DNA from: Saccharobesus litoralis
GTDB lineage: Bacteria; Pseudomonadota; Gammaproteobacteria; Enterobacterales; Alteromonadaceae
Reading direction: 5' to 3'
DNA length: 64,000 bases
NCBI RefSeq assembly: GCF_003063625.1
Contig: NZ_CP026604.1
Coordinates: 3,078,065 to 3,142,064 of the forward strand
Made by a program: the position numbers and the translations under genes. Positions 41,401 through 42,977 of this stretch are shown in pieces. The notes under the pieces were generated by a model. The model ran no database searches and was not told where the DNA came from. It saw only the letters and a list, made by a program, of their open reading frames with translations. Within the stretch, counting starts at the first letter, position 1. Each line of letters begins with the position of its first letter.

Positions 41401-42854
41401 TTGGAACAGATGCGTTTGATGGTAACGATAGTAAGGGCAATTACTATGAAATAGATGCAGATCATGGTGTATTGAAGTTCTATGAGAATGGTGACTATGA
41501 ATACACAATTGATGCTGTATTTGGTGGTGTAGCGAATAATACAGACGAATTAAAAGCACTTTGGAATGGCATTAATACTTTTGCGTTTAGTGGCGATGAA
41601 GATGTTTTTGATACTTCCAAGAATATATTGACTCAATTGTATGATGATGACGGTGATTCTCGCGCCAATGACAGTGTGTCATATAAAGTACTTGGTGGAG
41701 GTAATAATCCTTCTACGGGTATTGGTGTGAGTGACGGCGATTATCAAATAGGTCACGAAGAATATTTAGTTATGGACTTTAGTTCTGGGGCGACTATTGT
41801 GTCACTCATACTTGGCCAAGTTAGTGAAAGTGCTCAGGAAATAGAAGTACACGCGTATGATGCTAACGGTAATCATGTGAATGTAGCCGTTATCGCGGGT
41901 AATGACGCAAATGACGCTCGCCCCGTAACGGTGGAAAGCTTAACGGGCGGTAAAGATTTCCAATATTTGGTATTCACATCAGCGGAAAACAACGGCAAGT
42001 TTTATATTCATGAGCTAGAAATGCAATGGGCAACTCCTGATGGAGATCCATTGTCAGATGATTTCACTTATACCATTCAGGATAGTAATGGTGATACTGA
42101 CAGTGCTGTCTTGTCTGTTGAATTAGCTACTGAAATTAAAGGTGATTTTGGTGGTGATGATACTATAGTCGTGTCAGGGGATGGCGAGACAATAGATCTA
42201 ATGACTGGTGCCTACTATGAAGATGGTGGTTCATGGCATACGTTTACAGACGCTGAAATTATTAATTCAGGGTTTGATAACGTGACTAGCAATAGCGGTT
42301 CTCAGGTTCAAGCGTCTACAGATTATGAATCTGAAGGCGTTATTCTGGATGGTGGTGCTGGAGCTGATCACATTGTGGGTGGTTCTGGTGATGATATTAT
42401 TATTGGTGGATCTAATGGTCACGGTACTTCAGGCTTAGCGAATAACCAATATGCTGGCGATTATATGGAAGGTGGAGATGGTTCTGATACTTTCGTGTGG
42501 TTAGCAGGTGATGATGCTGAAAATGGATTTACCGATGGTATTACAGATCCAAGTGTTGCCACTGACACAATTGGTGATTTCACGATTTCAGATGCTGAAA
42601 ACGATGGCGATATTCTTGATTTAGGCGACTTATTGCAAGGCGCCACTCAAGAAACGTTAGATGACTACCTTGATTTCACAACTGTTACAGATGGTGATGG
42701 TAAAACTTCAACGGTAATTGATGTTGATAAAGATAAATCAGGTAGCACGGATATGAAGATTGTCTTGGAAGGCACTGATTTAACATCGTTAGGTGAAACA
42801 GATGCTGAAATAATCAATAAACTGCTTGAGAATGCGCAGTTGAAGTACGATTAA
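14412..42854 (+). CDS. Giant LapA/BapA-type RTX adhesin, type I secreted, 9480 residues
   Basis: A single unbroken frame. The start at 14412 (GGAG 8 bp upstream) gives MATEYLLKESGKVVEIKG, a LapA-like retention module (residues 1-95) that would lodge in the TolC pore. TAAGG at residues 100-104 matches the site cut by the periplasmic protease LapG. Next come a Ser/Gly linker, Ig-like domains, 6 x 97-residue cadherin-like repeats (532-1113), two LapA-type Ig-like units, 29 Calx-beta-like units (1334-4986), 7 x 200-residue repeats (5096-6495), 100-residue repeats, tandem-95-like domains, 6 x 107-residue repeats (7316-7957), PA14 (about 7977-8140), three domain-bearing repeats, RTX nonapeptides near 9310 and a VCA0849-class C-terminal secretion signal. 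Calcium-stiffened repeats and a binding tip are inferred. Very Asp/Thr-rich, almost no Cys. The exporter follows immediately. Confidence 0.93.
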   Translation: MATEYLLKESGKVVEIKGSVFLLKDGKLLPLKVGDSVFAGNTVVAEEGAEFRLQLENGEELIFPNASLAEALFDTDAENAEIAAIQEAISSGDMSNVEATAAGGSSSSSGSDGPATISSSGSETIARSGFGTGAGNGSHDFNNTTLPNGNALVVLDFDAPDATFEDSSVNTTTPTLDGGIDDADASVVVIINGGDPVNAINNGDGTFTLPPGVELNEGENEVTVIATDPNGNTDEVTGIVTVDITPPTGTVDSFTTEDTTPPLTGTVDDPTATIIVSINGETFQAINNGDGTWVLPDDIVAELNEQIYDVNAVFSDDLGNTTTAQGQVDVQINEAPTAVDVNFGDINEDGSIVFTEAELLANSTDPDGDQLSITQVSLVNPALGTLTDNSDGTWTFQPSAEFNGQVVFDFTLTDGEFDDSAQAQLNVVPVNDPPEITVTGATIIETEVTQGTVVASFTASDIDTAAENLTFAIVNNDNGYFALDGSSVVLTQAGVEAVDNDELDLESIDIEVSVNDGEFTVSDIGTVVINRVDDTAPIGQDDSGETDEGASVVINVLANDSDDEVGLDVSSVQVVADPANGFIIVNDDGTVTYQHDGSDTTSDVFTYTVADLNGNVSDPITVNVIVNPVDDAAPIGQDDSGSLDEGATININVAANDADSESGLDLSSIVIIRQPNNGSVTVNSDGTVDYQHDGSDTTADDFIYTIADLDGNVSDPISVNLVVASVDDTNPIGQDDSAQLDEGASVVIDVAANDSDTESGLDLTSVQIVSQPNHGQLVVNDNGTVTYQHDGSDTTSDIFTYTIKDNDGNISDPITVNIVVNAVDDTKPLGQDDTADVAEGQLININVAANDSDTEAGLDLSSVVIVSQPSFGSLVVNANGTVDYQHDGSNTTADVFTYTITDNNGNVSEPITVNIAIASVDDTAPIGIDDQASLDEGASININVAANDSDSESALDLTSIQVVGAPANGQVTINDDGTVDYQHDGSDTTSDIFTYTIKDSEGNISDPITVNLAIASVDDTAPIGQDDSAFVVEGASVVINVAANDSDSESALDLSSIQVVSNPENGQVTVNDDGTITYLHDDSDTTSDVFTYTITDAAGNVSDAITVNVAIAGVEDVVTATLSATESVSEDGGNVEYIVKLTDADGNAISTAEPVVVTLANGETITIASGQDTGSVTTLINQDDVYIDATSISNTITNISGGESFEKLVSAGNSVTTAITDDTDQVTAKLTATQSTSEDAGNITYTVSLTDADDNLVVAQSDVVVTLDNGEVVTILAGQSSANAVITVDRDDVLVETDSVSNSITAITGGNEFESLIADTSVIRTSIVDDSDVVLISISGDSQVVEGSSANYTVSISHAPVNDIQVEVNYSGTASDGTDYNGVTSVTIAAGTTSASFTLATLDDVLAEGSESIVISLGSISGGSEFEGIALDDTAAEITTTLVESEDIVEVSLTGDSQVVEGNSASYTVSVTETPTTDITVNFTYSGIAADGSDFTGVASIQIAAGTTISQFDLATLDDAYAEGAESFTIAIDTVSGGGFEAIGASSTQSTVTTTIYDSLDDGDPNTPQEDPDTVLVSISGDSQVVEGETASYTLSVDTAPVSDVTVVVTYSGTAADGNDYTGVSTITIPSGSTSTNFDVSTIDDVFAEGAEDFTITIDSVNGGGFEAIAADESSNSVQTTIYDSLDDGDPNTPQEDPDTVLVSISGDSQVVEGETASYTLSVDTAPVSDVTVVVTYSGTAADGNDYTGVSTITIPSGSTSTNFDVSTIDDVFAEGAEDFTITIDSVNGGGFEAIAADESSNSVQTTIYDSVVNDPNDPNEPKEPADTVYVSLTGDNQVVEGESASYSLSVEETPTSDITVSFTYSGTAANGDDYTGVATATIAAGSTTAEFDIATIDDVFAEGAENFTITIDSVTGGGFEAIAAKDGANSVTTTIYDSVVNDPNDPNEPKEPADTVYVSLTGDSQVVEGESASYTLSVEETPTSDISVSFTYTGTAANGDDYTGVATATIAAGSTTAEFDIATIDDVFAEGAENFTISIDSVTGGGFEAIAAKDGADSVTTTIYDSVVNDPNDPNEPKEPADTVYVSLTGDSQVVEGESASYSLSVEETPTSDITVSFTYSGTAANGDDYTGVATATIAAGSTTAEFDIATIDDVFAEGAENFTITIDSVTGGGFEAIAAKDGANSVTTTIYDSVVNDPNDPNEPKEPADTVYVSLTGDSQVVEGESASYSLSVEATPTSDITVSFTYSGTAANGDDYTGVATATIAAGSTTAEFDIATIDDVFAEGAENFTISIDSVTGGGFEAIAAKDGANSVTTTIYDSVINDPNDPNEPKEPADTVYVSLTGDSQVVEGESASYTLSVEETPTSDISVSFTYSGTAANGDDYTGVATATIAAGSTTAEFDIATIDDVFAEGAENFTISIDSVTGGGFEAIAAKDGANSVTTTIYDSVVNDPNDPNEPKEPADTVYVSLTGDNQVVEGESASYSLSVEETPTSDITVSFTYTGTAANGDDYTGVATATIAAGSTTAEFDIATIDDVFAEGAENFTISIDSVTGGGFEAIAAKDDANSVTTTIYDSVVNDPNDPNEPKEPADTVYVSLTGDSQVVEGESASYSLSVEETPTSDITVSFTYTGTAANGDDYTGVATATIAAGSTTAEFDIATIDDVFAEGAENFTISIDSVTGGGFEAIAAKDGANSVTTTIYDSVVNDPNDPNEPKEPADTVYVSLTGDSQVVEGESASYSLSVEETPTSDITVSFTYSGTAANGDDYTGVATATIAAGSTTAEFDIATIDDVFAEGAENFTITIDSVTGGGFEAIAAKDGANSVTTTIYDSVVNDPNDPNEPKEPADTVYVSLTGDSQVVEGESASYSLSVEETPTSDITVSFTYTGTAANGDDYTGVATATIAAGSTTAEFDIATIDDVFAEGAENFTISIDSVTGGGFEAIAAKDGADSVTTTIFESENAVYVGISGDSQVIEGEAASYQLNVNETPATDITVNLTYTGVAQDGTDFTGVTTVTIAAGSTTAAFDITTIDDVFAEGAESFTVNIDSLSGGGFEVLVRDPDNQSVETTIYDSVVNDPNDPNEPKEPADTVYVSLTGDSQVVEGESASYSLSVEATPTSDITVSFTYSGTAANGDDYTGVATATIAAGSTTAEFDIATIDDVFAEGAENFTISIDSVTGGGFEAIAAKDGANSVTTTIYDSVINDPNDPNEPKEPADTVYVSLTGDNQVVEGESASYSLSVEETPTSDITVFFTYSGTAANGDDYTGVATATIAAGSTTVEFDIATIDDVFAEGAENFTITIDSVTGGGFEAIAAKDGANSVTTTIYDSVVNDPNDPNEPKEPADTVYVSLTGDSQVVEGESASYSLSVEETPTSDISVSFTYTGTAANGDDYTGVATATIAAGSTTAEFDIATIDDVFAEGAENFTISIDSVTGGGFEAIAAKDGANSVTTTIYDSVVNDPNDPNEPKEPADTVYVSLTGDSQVVEGESASYTLSVEETPTSDISVSFTYSGTAANGDDYTGVATATIAAGSTTAEFDIATIDDVFAEGAENFTISIDSVTGGGFEAIAAKDGANSVTTTIYDSVVNDPNDPNEPKEPADTVYVSLTGDSQVVEGESASYSLSVEETPTSDITVSFTYSGTAANGDDYTGVATATIAAGSTTAEFDIATIDDVFAEGAENFTITIDSVTGGGFEAIAAKDGANSVTTTIYDSVVNDPNDPNEPKEPADTVYVSLTGDSQVVEGESASYTLSVEETPTSDISVSFTYTGTAANGDDYTGVATATIAAGSTTAEFDIATIDDVFAEGAENFTISIDSVTGGGFEAIAAKNGANSVTTTIYDSVVNDPNDPNEPKEPADTVYVSLTGDNQVVEGESASYSLSVEETPTSDITVSFTYTGTAANGDDYTGVATATIAAGSTTAEFDIATIDDVFAEGAENFTISIDSVTGGGFEAIAAKDDANSVTTTIYDSVVNDPNDPNEPKEPADTVYVSLTGDNQVVEGESASYSLSVEETPTSDISVSFTYSGTAANGDDYTGVATATIAAGSTTAEFDIATIDDVFAEGAENFTISIDSVTGGGFEAIAAKDDANSVTTTIYDSVVNDPNDPNEPKEPADTVYVSLTGDSQVVEGESASYTLSVEETPTSDISVSFTYSGTAANGDDYTGVATATIAAGSTTAEFDIATIDDVFAEGAENFTISIDSVTGGGFEAIAAKDGANSVTTTIYDSVVNDPNDPNEPKEPADTVYVSLTGDNQVVEGESASYSLSVEETPTSDITVFFTYSGTAANGDDYTGVATATIAAGSTTVEFDIATIDDVFAEGAENFTITIDSVTGGGFEAIAAKDGANSVTTTIYDSVVNDPNDPNEPKEPADTVYVSLTGDSQVVEGESASYSLSVEETPTSDISVSFTYTGTAANGDDYTGVATATIAAGSTTAEFDIATIDDVFAEGAENFTISIDSVTGGGFEAIAAKDGANSVTTTIYDSVVNDPNDPNEPKEPADTVYVSLTGDSQVVEGESASYSLSVEETPTSDITVSFTYSGTAANGDDYTGVATATIAAGSTTAEFDIATIDDVFAEGAENFTITIDSVTGGGFEAIAAKDGANSVTTTIYDSVVNDPNDPNEPKEPADTVYVSLTGDSQVVEGESASYSLSVEATPTSDITVSFTYTGTAANGDDYTGVATATIAAGSTTAEFDIATIDDVFAEGAENFTITIDSVTGGGFEAIAAKDGANSVTTTIYDSVVNDPNDPNEPKEPADTVYVSLTGDSQVVEGESASYSLSVEETPTSDITVFFTYSGTAANGDDYTGVATATIAAGSTTVEFDIATIDDVFAEGAENFTITIDSVTGGGFEAIAAKDDADSVTTTIYESENAVYVGIQGTEQLEEGETASYTLTVGETPISDIVVDIKYTGVAEDGSDFTGVAQVTINAGSNTASFDISTIDDSNIEGSESFKVDIDSLSGGGFEVLVRDPDNSSVTTTIIDNEIDAKADSGTTDEDTVLTVSSENGVLANDQSLAGKAISVVAVNGVANAVGNATVLTSGAKVTLNADGSYSYDPNGQYEYLADGESANDSFTYTVSDSEGNTATKTVTISINGIDDDTTSSDLTNQSGVDAESFEYDVSGNFNDVDSDLTYSVTGLPAGLSIDENTGVISGTIDNSASQGGTDGVYTVTVTATGDGAPVSESFELSVSNPGPDFINETSGQDDDAYSFSAEEGTSQGNVVGTAGASDTDNDDLSYSIVSGNDDGLFAIDPDTGAISVTKDIDDADLGNYSLSVQVNDGEGGSDTATVSISLTNVDDDTTSSDLTNQSGVDAESFEYDVSGNFNDVDSDLTYSVTGLPAGLSIDENTGVISGTIDNSASQGGTDGVYTVTVTATGDGAPVSESFELSVSNPGPDFINETSGQDDDAYSFSAEEGTSQGSVVGTAGASDTDNDDLSYSIVSGNDDGLFAIDPDTGAISVTKDIDDADLGNYSLNVQVNDGEGGTDTATVSISLTNVDDDTTSNDLTNQSGVDAESFEYDVSGNFNDVDSDLTYSVTGLPAGLSIDENTGVISGTIDNSASQGGTDGVYTVTVTATGDGAPVSESFELSVSNPGPDFINETSGQDDDAYSFSAEEGTSQGSVVGTAGASDTDNDDLSYSIVSGNDDGLFAIDPDTGAISVTKDIDDADLGNYSLNVQVNDGEGGTDTATVSISLTNVDDDTTSNDLTNQSGVDAESFEYDVSGNFNDVDSDLTYSVTGLPAGLSIDENTGVISGTIDNSASQGGTDGVYTVTVTATGDGAPVSESFELSVSNPGPDFINETSGQDDDAYSFSAEEGTSQGSVVGTAGASDTDNDDLSYSIVSGNDDGLFAIDPATGAISVTKDIDDADLGNYSLSVQVNDGEGGTDTATVSISLTNVDDDTTSSDLTNQSGVDAESFEYDVSGNFNDVDSDLTYSVTGLPAGLSIDENTGVISGTIDNSASQGGTDGVYTVTVTATGDGAPVSESFELSVSNPGPDFINETSGQDDDAYSFSAEEGTSQGSVVGTAGASDTDNDDLSYSIVSGNDDGLFAIDPDTGAISVTKDIDDADLGNYSLNVQVNDGEGGTDTATVSISLTNVDDDTTSNDLTNQSGVDAESFEYDVSGNFNDVDSDLTYSVTGLPAGLSIDENTGVISGTIDNSASQGGTDGVYTVTVTATGDGAPVSESFELSVSNPGPDFINETSGQDDDAYSFSAEEGTSQGSVVGTAGASDTDNDDLSYSIVSGNDDGLFAIDPDTGAISVTKDIDDADLGNYSLSVQVNDGEGGTDTATVSISLTNVDDDTTSSDLTNQSGVDAESFEYDVSGNFNDVDSDLTYSVTGLPAGLSIDENTGVISGTIDNSASQGGTDGVYTVTVTATGDGAPVSESFELSVSNPGPDFINETSGQDDDAYSFSAEEGISQGSVVGTAGASDTDNDDLSYSIVSGNDDGLFAIDPDTGAISVTKDIDDADLGNYSLSVQVNDGEGGTDTATVSISLTNINEAPEITVTANDFTEDAGAQVGDTAGTYVTSDEDGDDLTVTFTAGTNTNGHYALQDGKVVLTQAGVDTINRGGDLDEINLTVSDGSLTGQDADTPVVTDVNDAPEITVTANDFTEDAGAQVGDTAGTYVTSDEDGDDLTVTFTAGSNTNGHYVLQDGKVVLTQAGVDTINRGGDLDEINLTVSDGSLTGQDADTPVVTDVNDAPVGQDFTVLLTDRDRAKAIDFGIDNSGDNTDDVTDEEDDADVSKETLVVLKSLPTTGKLVYTNEQGDQVEVTASDLNSTEFSVGDLSYVAGESDDQPVSVLLGTKGGEQLGLNNWGSAVEELNGEDVPDNSVFETTLSNGGVIQIRSYEGDANDIDNLSSLKQYDREENHIGVGIGNTDGSGINDGEYVVIDFASNSDTPDVTSAEIGLDGMGGLFVDGENTRVEVTVKLDDGTVITKFFQKEPGIEGNDNLFNIITVGHGVQHDFNIDSDQAIDSISFSTDGTGNWELKYVDAQFAQSDSFDYAPVDSDDLEGNQSTVTIDIRPDLSGNLAPVATEDKITVVEDSTNNSIDVLNNDADPDGDDLTVTSASAENGTVTINQDGSLSYTPDENYNGSDTITYTISDGNGGTDTATVAVTVTPVNDGPDAVNDTATTNEDTAVTIDVLRNDTDPENDTLTVTTASAPNGTVTINDNGTIQYTPNENFNGSDTITYTISDGNGGTDTATVAVTVNAGQDAPIAVDDSYTVVEDGSVALNLIANDIDTDDDGLSVKSINGEALTGSAQTINVSNGVVKISAEGAISFEPADNFNGDIDFNYVVTDGSLDDEGKVSIKVTPVDDSFTDANETVSVAEDSTNNTGNVLTGTSSVDGDVSVTQFVVNNQTFTAGQTATISGVGSISIDSDGDYSFTPVANYNGDVPTITYTVTDGSGTDDTSTLDITVTPADDSFTDANETVSVAEDSTNNTGNVLTGTSSVDGDVSVTQFVVNNQTYTAGQTATISGVGSISIDSDGDYSFTPVANYNGDVPTITYTVTDGSGTDDTSTLDITVTPVDDSFTDANETVSVAEDSTNNTGNVLIGTSSVDGDVSVTQFVVNNQTFTAGQTATISGVGSINIDSDGDYSFTPVANYNGDVPTITYTVTDGSGTDDTSTLDITVTPVDDSFTDANETVSVAEDSTNNTGNVLTGTSSVDGDVSVTQFVVNNQTYTAGQTATISGVGSISIDSDGDYSFTPVANYNGDVPTITYTVTDGSGTDDTSTLDITVTPVDDSFTDANETVSVAEDSTNNTGNVLIGTSSVDGDVSVTQFVVNNQTFTAGQTATISGVGSISIDSDGDYSFTPVANYNGDVPIITYTVTDGSGTDDTSTLDITVTPVDDSFTDANETVSVAEDSTNNTGNVLTGTSSVDGDVSVTQFVVNNQTFTAGQTATISGVGSISIDSDGDYSFTPVANYNGDVPIITYTVTDGSGTDDTSTLDITVTPVNDAPDAVDDGQGPANGAFKDLVSEYYGYEQGSGANLSNIAQVEGIIDSNDPDATFTATQINYAALGLDDLGTGTTLQEFLAHDAASLSTDPSDTSDGIININGQVFLAAGEYNFRVTADDGYSIRIDGVDVAQFNGNQEPATATHDSFTVNESGYHTLEIIYWDQGGQSQLKVELGEHNADGSVNYNILGSQGTETFAIDEDTSFTVSDAALLLNDTDIDGDDLTVTSVSNPSTGSVSLSDDGIVTFTPAANFNGTATFDYTISDGNGGTDTATVTVVVNPVNDAPEISVTANDFTEDAGAQVGDTAGTYVTSDEDGNDLTVSFTSGSNTNSHYTLQDGKVVLTQAGVDTINSGGELDEINLTVSDGSLTGQDADTPVVTDVNDAPKITVTANDFTEDAGAQVGDTAGTYVTSDEDGDDLTVSFTTGSNTNGHYALQDGKVVLTQAGVDTINVGGSLDEINLTVSDGTQTDQDNDTPVVTAVNDAPEAVNDVATTNEDTPVTIDVLANDKDEDGDTIIFNGTPSAANGTVQIVNGQLVYTPNANFNGTDTITYGISDGKGGTDSATVTVTVNAVDDILKANNEEHVLDIDNGKVTSNLFDNDVYEDGLHAVPVPQIVVDGKTYTYDGTNVSQGNTVVSSNSSSVQIETNEGGTLIVDMKTGDYSYENRVEVISMGGGVEGNTWDVLNQGAGLYGFAKDDSPVTNANQLDLSELDQDATDNVYIGTNDNNAGLGNDIVGVKLATGQSQGQIEEDGSGNSETLVIDVGTSTVTADISFMRLYSNEGDDGEKGLIRAYDENGNFVKEWNIEGQSNGEVKDMTLQANGTAFKYLVFTALDMSGSYSDYYVHKLSILPVGYDDSFEYTLQDTDGDTDTATVTFRSDIAPDIADGTATVSATAKVGDSVYDVNEAFTISDKDRDDQSITYEIVSGNDDNGFAIDAATGVITIANVSGLDSSESLVVKATDPDGNSDTATISVSVAEAVPDAINDTPQVLAIHGEKVSGNVLTKENAGDTSDDFGRDGQGSPSITQISYQSTTKTFGTDAFDGNDSKGNYYEIDADHGVLKFYENGDYEYTIDAVFGGVANNTDELKALWNGINTFAFSGDEDVFDTSKNILTQLYDDDGDSRANDSVSYKVLGGGNNPSTGIGVSDGDYQIGHEEYLVMDFSSGATIVSLILGQVSESAQEIEVHAYDANGNHVNVAVIAGNDANDARPVTVESLTGGKDFQYLVFTSAENNGKFYIHELEMQWATPDGDPLSDDFTYTIQDSNGDTDSAVLSVELATEIKGDFGGDDTIVVSGDGETIDLMTGAYYEDGGSWHTFTDAEIINSGFDNVTSNSGSQVQASTDYESEGVILDGGAGADHIVGGSGDDIIIGGSNGHGTSGLANNQYAGDYMEGGDGSDTFVWLAGDDAENGFTDGITDPSVATDTIGDFTISDAENDGDILDLGDLLQGATQETLDDYLDFTTVTDGDGKTSTVIDVDKDKSGSTDMKIVLEGTDLTSLGETDAEIINKLLENAQLKYD
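14709..14723 (+). other. Predicted LapG-type cleavage motif TAAGG in the adhesin
   Basis: Codons for residues 100-104 of the adhesin read T-A-A-G-G and sit between the folded retention module and a Ser-rich linker. In Pseudomonas LapA the TAAG motif in the same context is cut by LapG when c-di-GMP falls. Cleavage here is inferred; LapG and LapD are not in the window. Confidence 0.75.
16005..17750 (+). repeat. 6 x 291-bp (97-residue) cadherin-like repeats in the adhesin
   Basis: Units begin at 16005, 16296, 16587, 16878, 17169 and 17460, each starting with V-D-D and containing a QDDS-like acidic motif, NDSD and YQHDGSDTT. They resemble tandem-95/Big_9 cadherin-like domains. Copies diverge at many codons, so this is an older array than the Calx-beta and 600-bp arrays. 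Confidence 0.9.
17751..18410 (+). repeat. Two LapA-type Ig-like units in the adhesin
   Basis: Two diverged copies of about 110 residues, each with TATLSATESVSEDGG- or TAKLTATQSTSEDAG-like starts, a VTLANGE/VTLDNGE strand and an ISGG/ITGG turn. This pattern is common in the repetitive part of LapA-like adhesins. They separate the 97-residue repeats from the Calx-beta array. Confidence 0.75.
18411..29380 (+). repeat. Array of 29 Calx-beta-like domains in the adhesin
   Basis: The array has two diverged leading units, two 378-bp units (linker starts about 19083 and 19461), nine exact 384-bp units from 19839 to 23294, one 342-bp variant (23295-23636), fourteen 384-bp units from 23637 to 29012, and a final diverged variant. 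Each 384-bp unit codes for a 128-residue Calx-beta-type sandwich (SGDSQVVEGE...DDVFAEGAENF...GGGFEAI) joined by a linker of four (D/E)-P-x tripeptides. That linker is itself four 9-bp micro-repeats. Copies differ by few bases. Calx-beta domains bind calcium in other proteins, so rigidity in sea water is a plausible role. Confidence 0.92.
29697..33896 (+). repeat. 7 x 600-bp near-identical repeats in the adhesin
   Basis: Seven tandem 600-bp units start at 29697, 30297, 30897, 31497, 32097, 32697 and 33297. Each codes for 200 residues: a dystroglycan/He_PIG-type half (VTGLPAGLSIDENTGVISG) and a cadherin-type half (GLFAIDPDTGAISVTKDID). The units are nearly identical in DNA, and visibly richer in G and C than the flanking modules. 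Confidence 0.93.
33897..34496 (+). repeat. Two 300-bp repeats, first pair
   Basis: Units at 33897 and 34197 encode about 100 residues each (EITVTANDFTEDAGAQVGDT, LQDGKVVLTQAGVDTIN, DADTPVVTDV). The same unit recurs as a second pair at 39129-39728, about 5.2 kb away, with the intervening region unrelated. Confidence 0.88.
35500..36356 (+). repeat. Tandem-95/Big_9 cadherin-like repeats
   Basis: Three consecutive units: two well conserved (TPDENYNGSDTITYTISDGN and a matching copy) and one diverged. Each has the DGNGGTDTATV strand typical of tandem-95 repeats in bacterial adhesins. Further single copies lie at about 38840-39128 and 39729-40010. Confidence 0.8.
36357..38282 (+). repeat. 6 x 321-bp repeats in the adhesin
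   Basis: Units start at 36357, 36678, 36999, 37320, 37641 and 37962. Each encodes 107 residues with VAEDSTNNTGNVLTGTSS, an ISGVGSISID strand and SFTPVANYNGDVPTITYTV. Copies are almost identical, alternating T/I at one position and F/Y at another, which suggests pairwise duplication. Confidence 0.92.
38334..38830 (+). other. PA14 module within the adhesin
   Basis: Codons for about residues 7975-8140 contain GVFLAAGEYNFR-like (INGQVFLAAGEYNFRVTADD), DGYSIRIDGVDV and GYHTLEIIYWDQGGQSQLKV, the strand pattern of PA14 domains, which often bind sugars. In the ice-binding adhesin of Marinomonas a PA14 domain near the C-terminus binds carbohydrate; a similar role here is inferred. Confidence 0.8.
39129..39728 (+). 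repeat. Two 300-bp repeats, second pair
   Basis: Units at 39129 and 39429 are copies of the pair at 33897-34496 (TANDFTEDAGAQVGDTAGTY, QDGKVVLTQAGVDTIN), about 90 percent alike by eye. They probably arose by duplication of the pair together with its flank. Confidence 0.88.
42339..42500 (+). other. RTX nonapeptide block and start of the type I secretion signal
   Basis: Codons from residue 9310 read GGAGADHIVGGSGDDIIIGG, then after a short insert YMEGGDGSDTFVW. These are calcium-binding RTX repeats. The remaining residues to the stop match the VCA0849-class C-terminal target domain (TIGDFTIS...DILDLGDLLQG). This is the export signal read by the adjacent ABC exporter. Confidence 0.88.
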
Positions 42855-42876
42855 GTATTGCCCTTACTCACTGGCT

Positions 42877-42903
42877 AAAAGCAGGCTATACGCCTGCTTT
42901 TTT
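42877..42903 (+). terminator. Terminator of the adhesin gene
   Basis: A 10-bp stem (42877-42886 with 42892-42901), 5-base loop and a run of six T (42898-42903), 22 bp after the stop. It separates the adhesin transcript from the exporter genes, so these probably have their own promoter or rely on read-through. Confidence 0.88.
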
Positions 42904-42977
42904 GTGTTTGTGCTAGAAAAGGGTACACTTAGCATTAATTAGGTAGCAAGCCACAATCGTTTTAACAAAAGGTTGAT

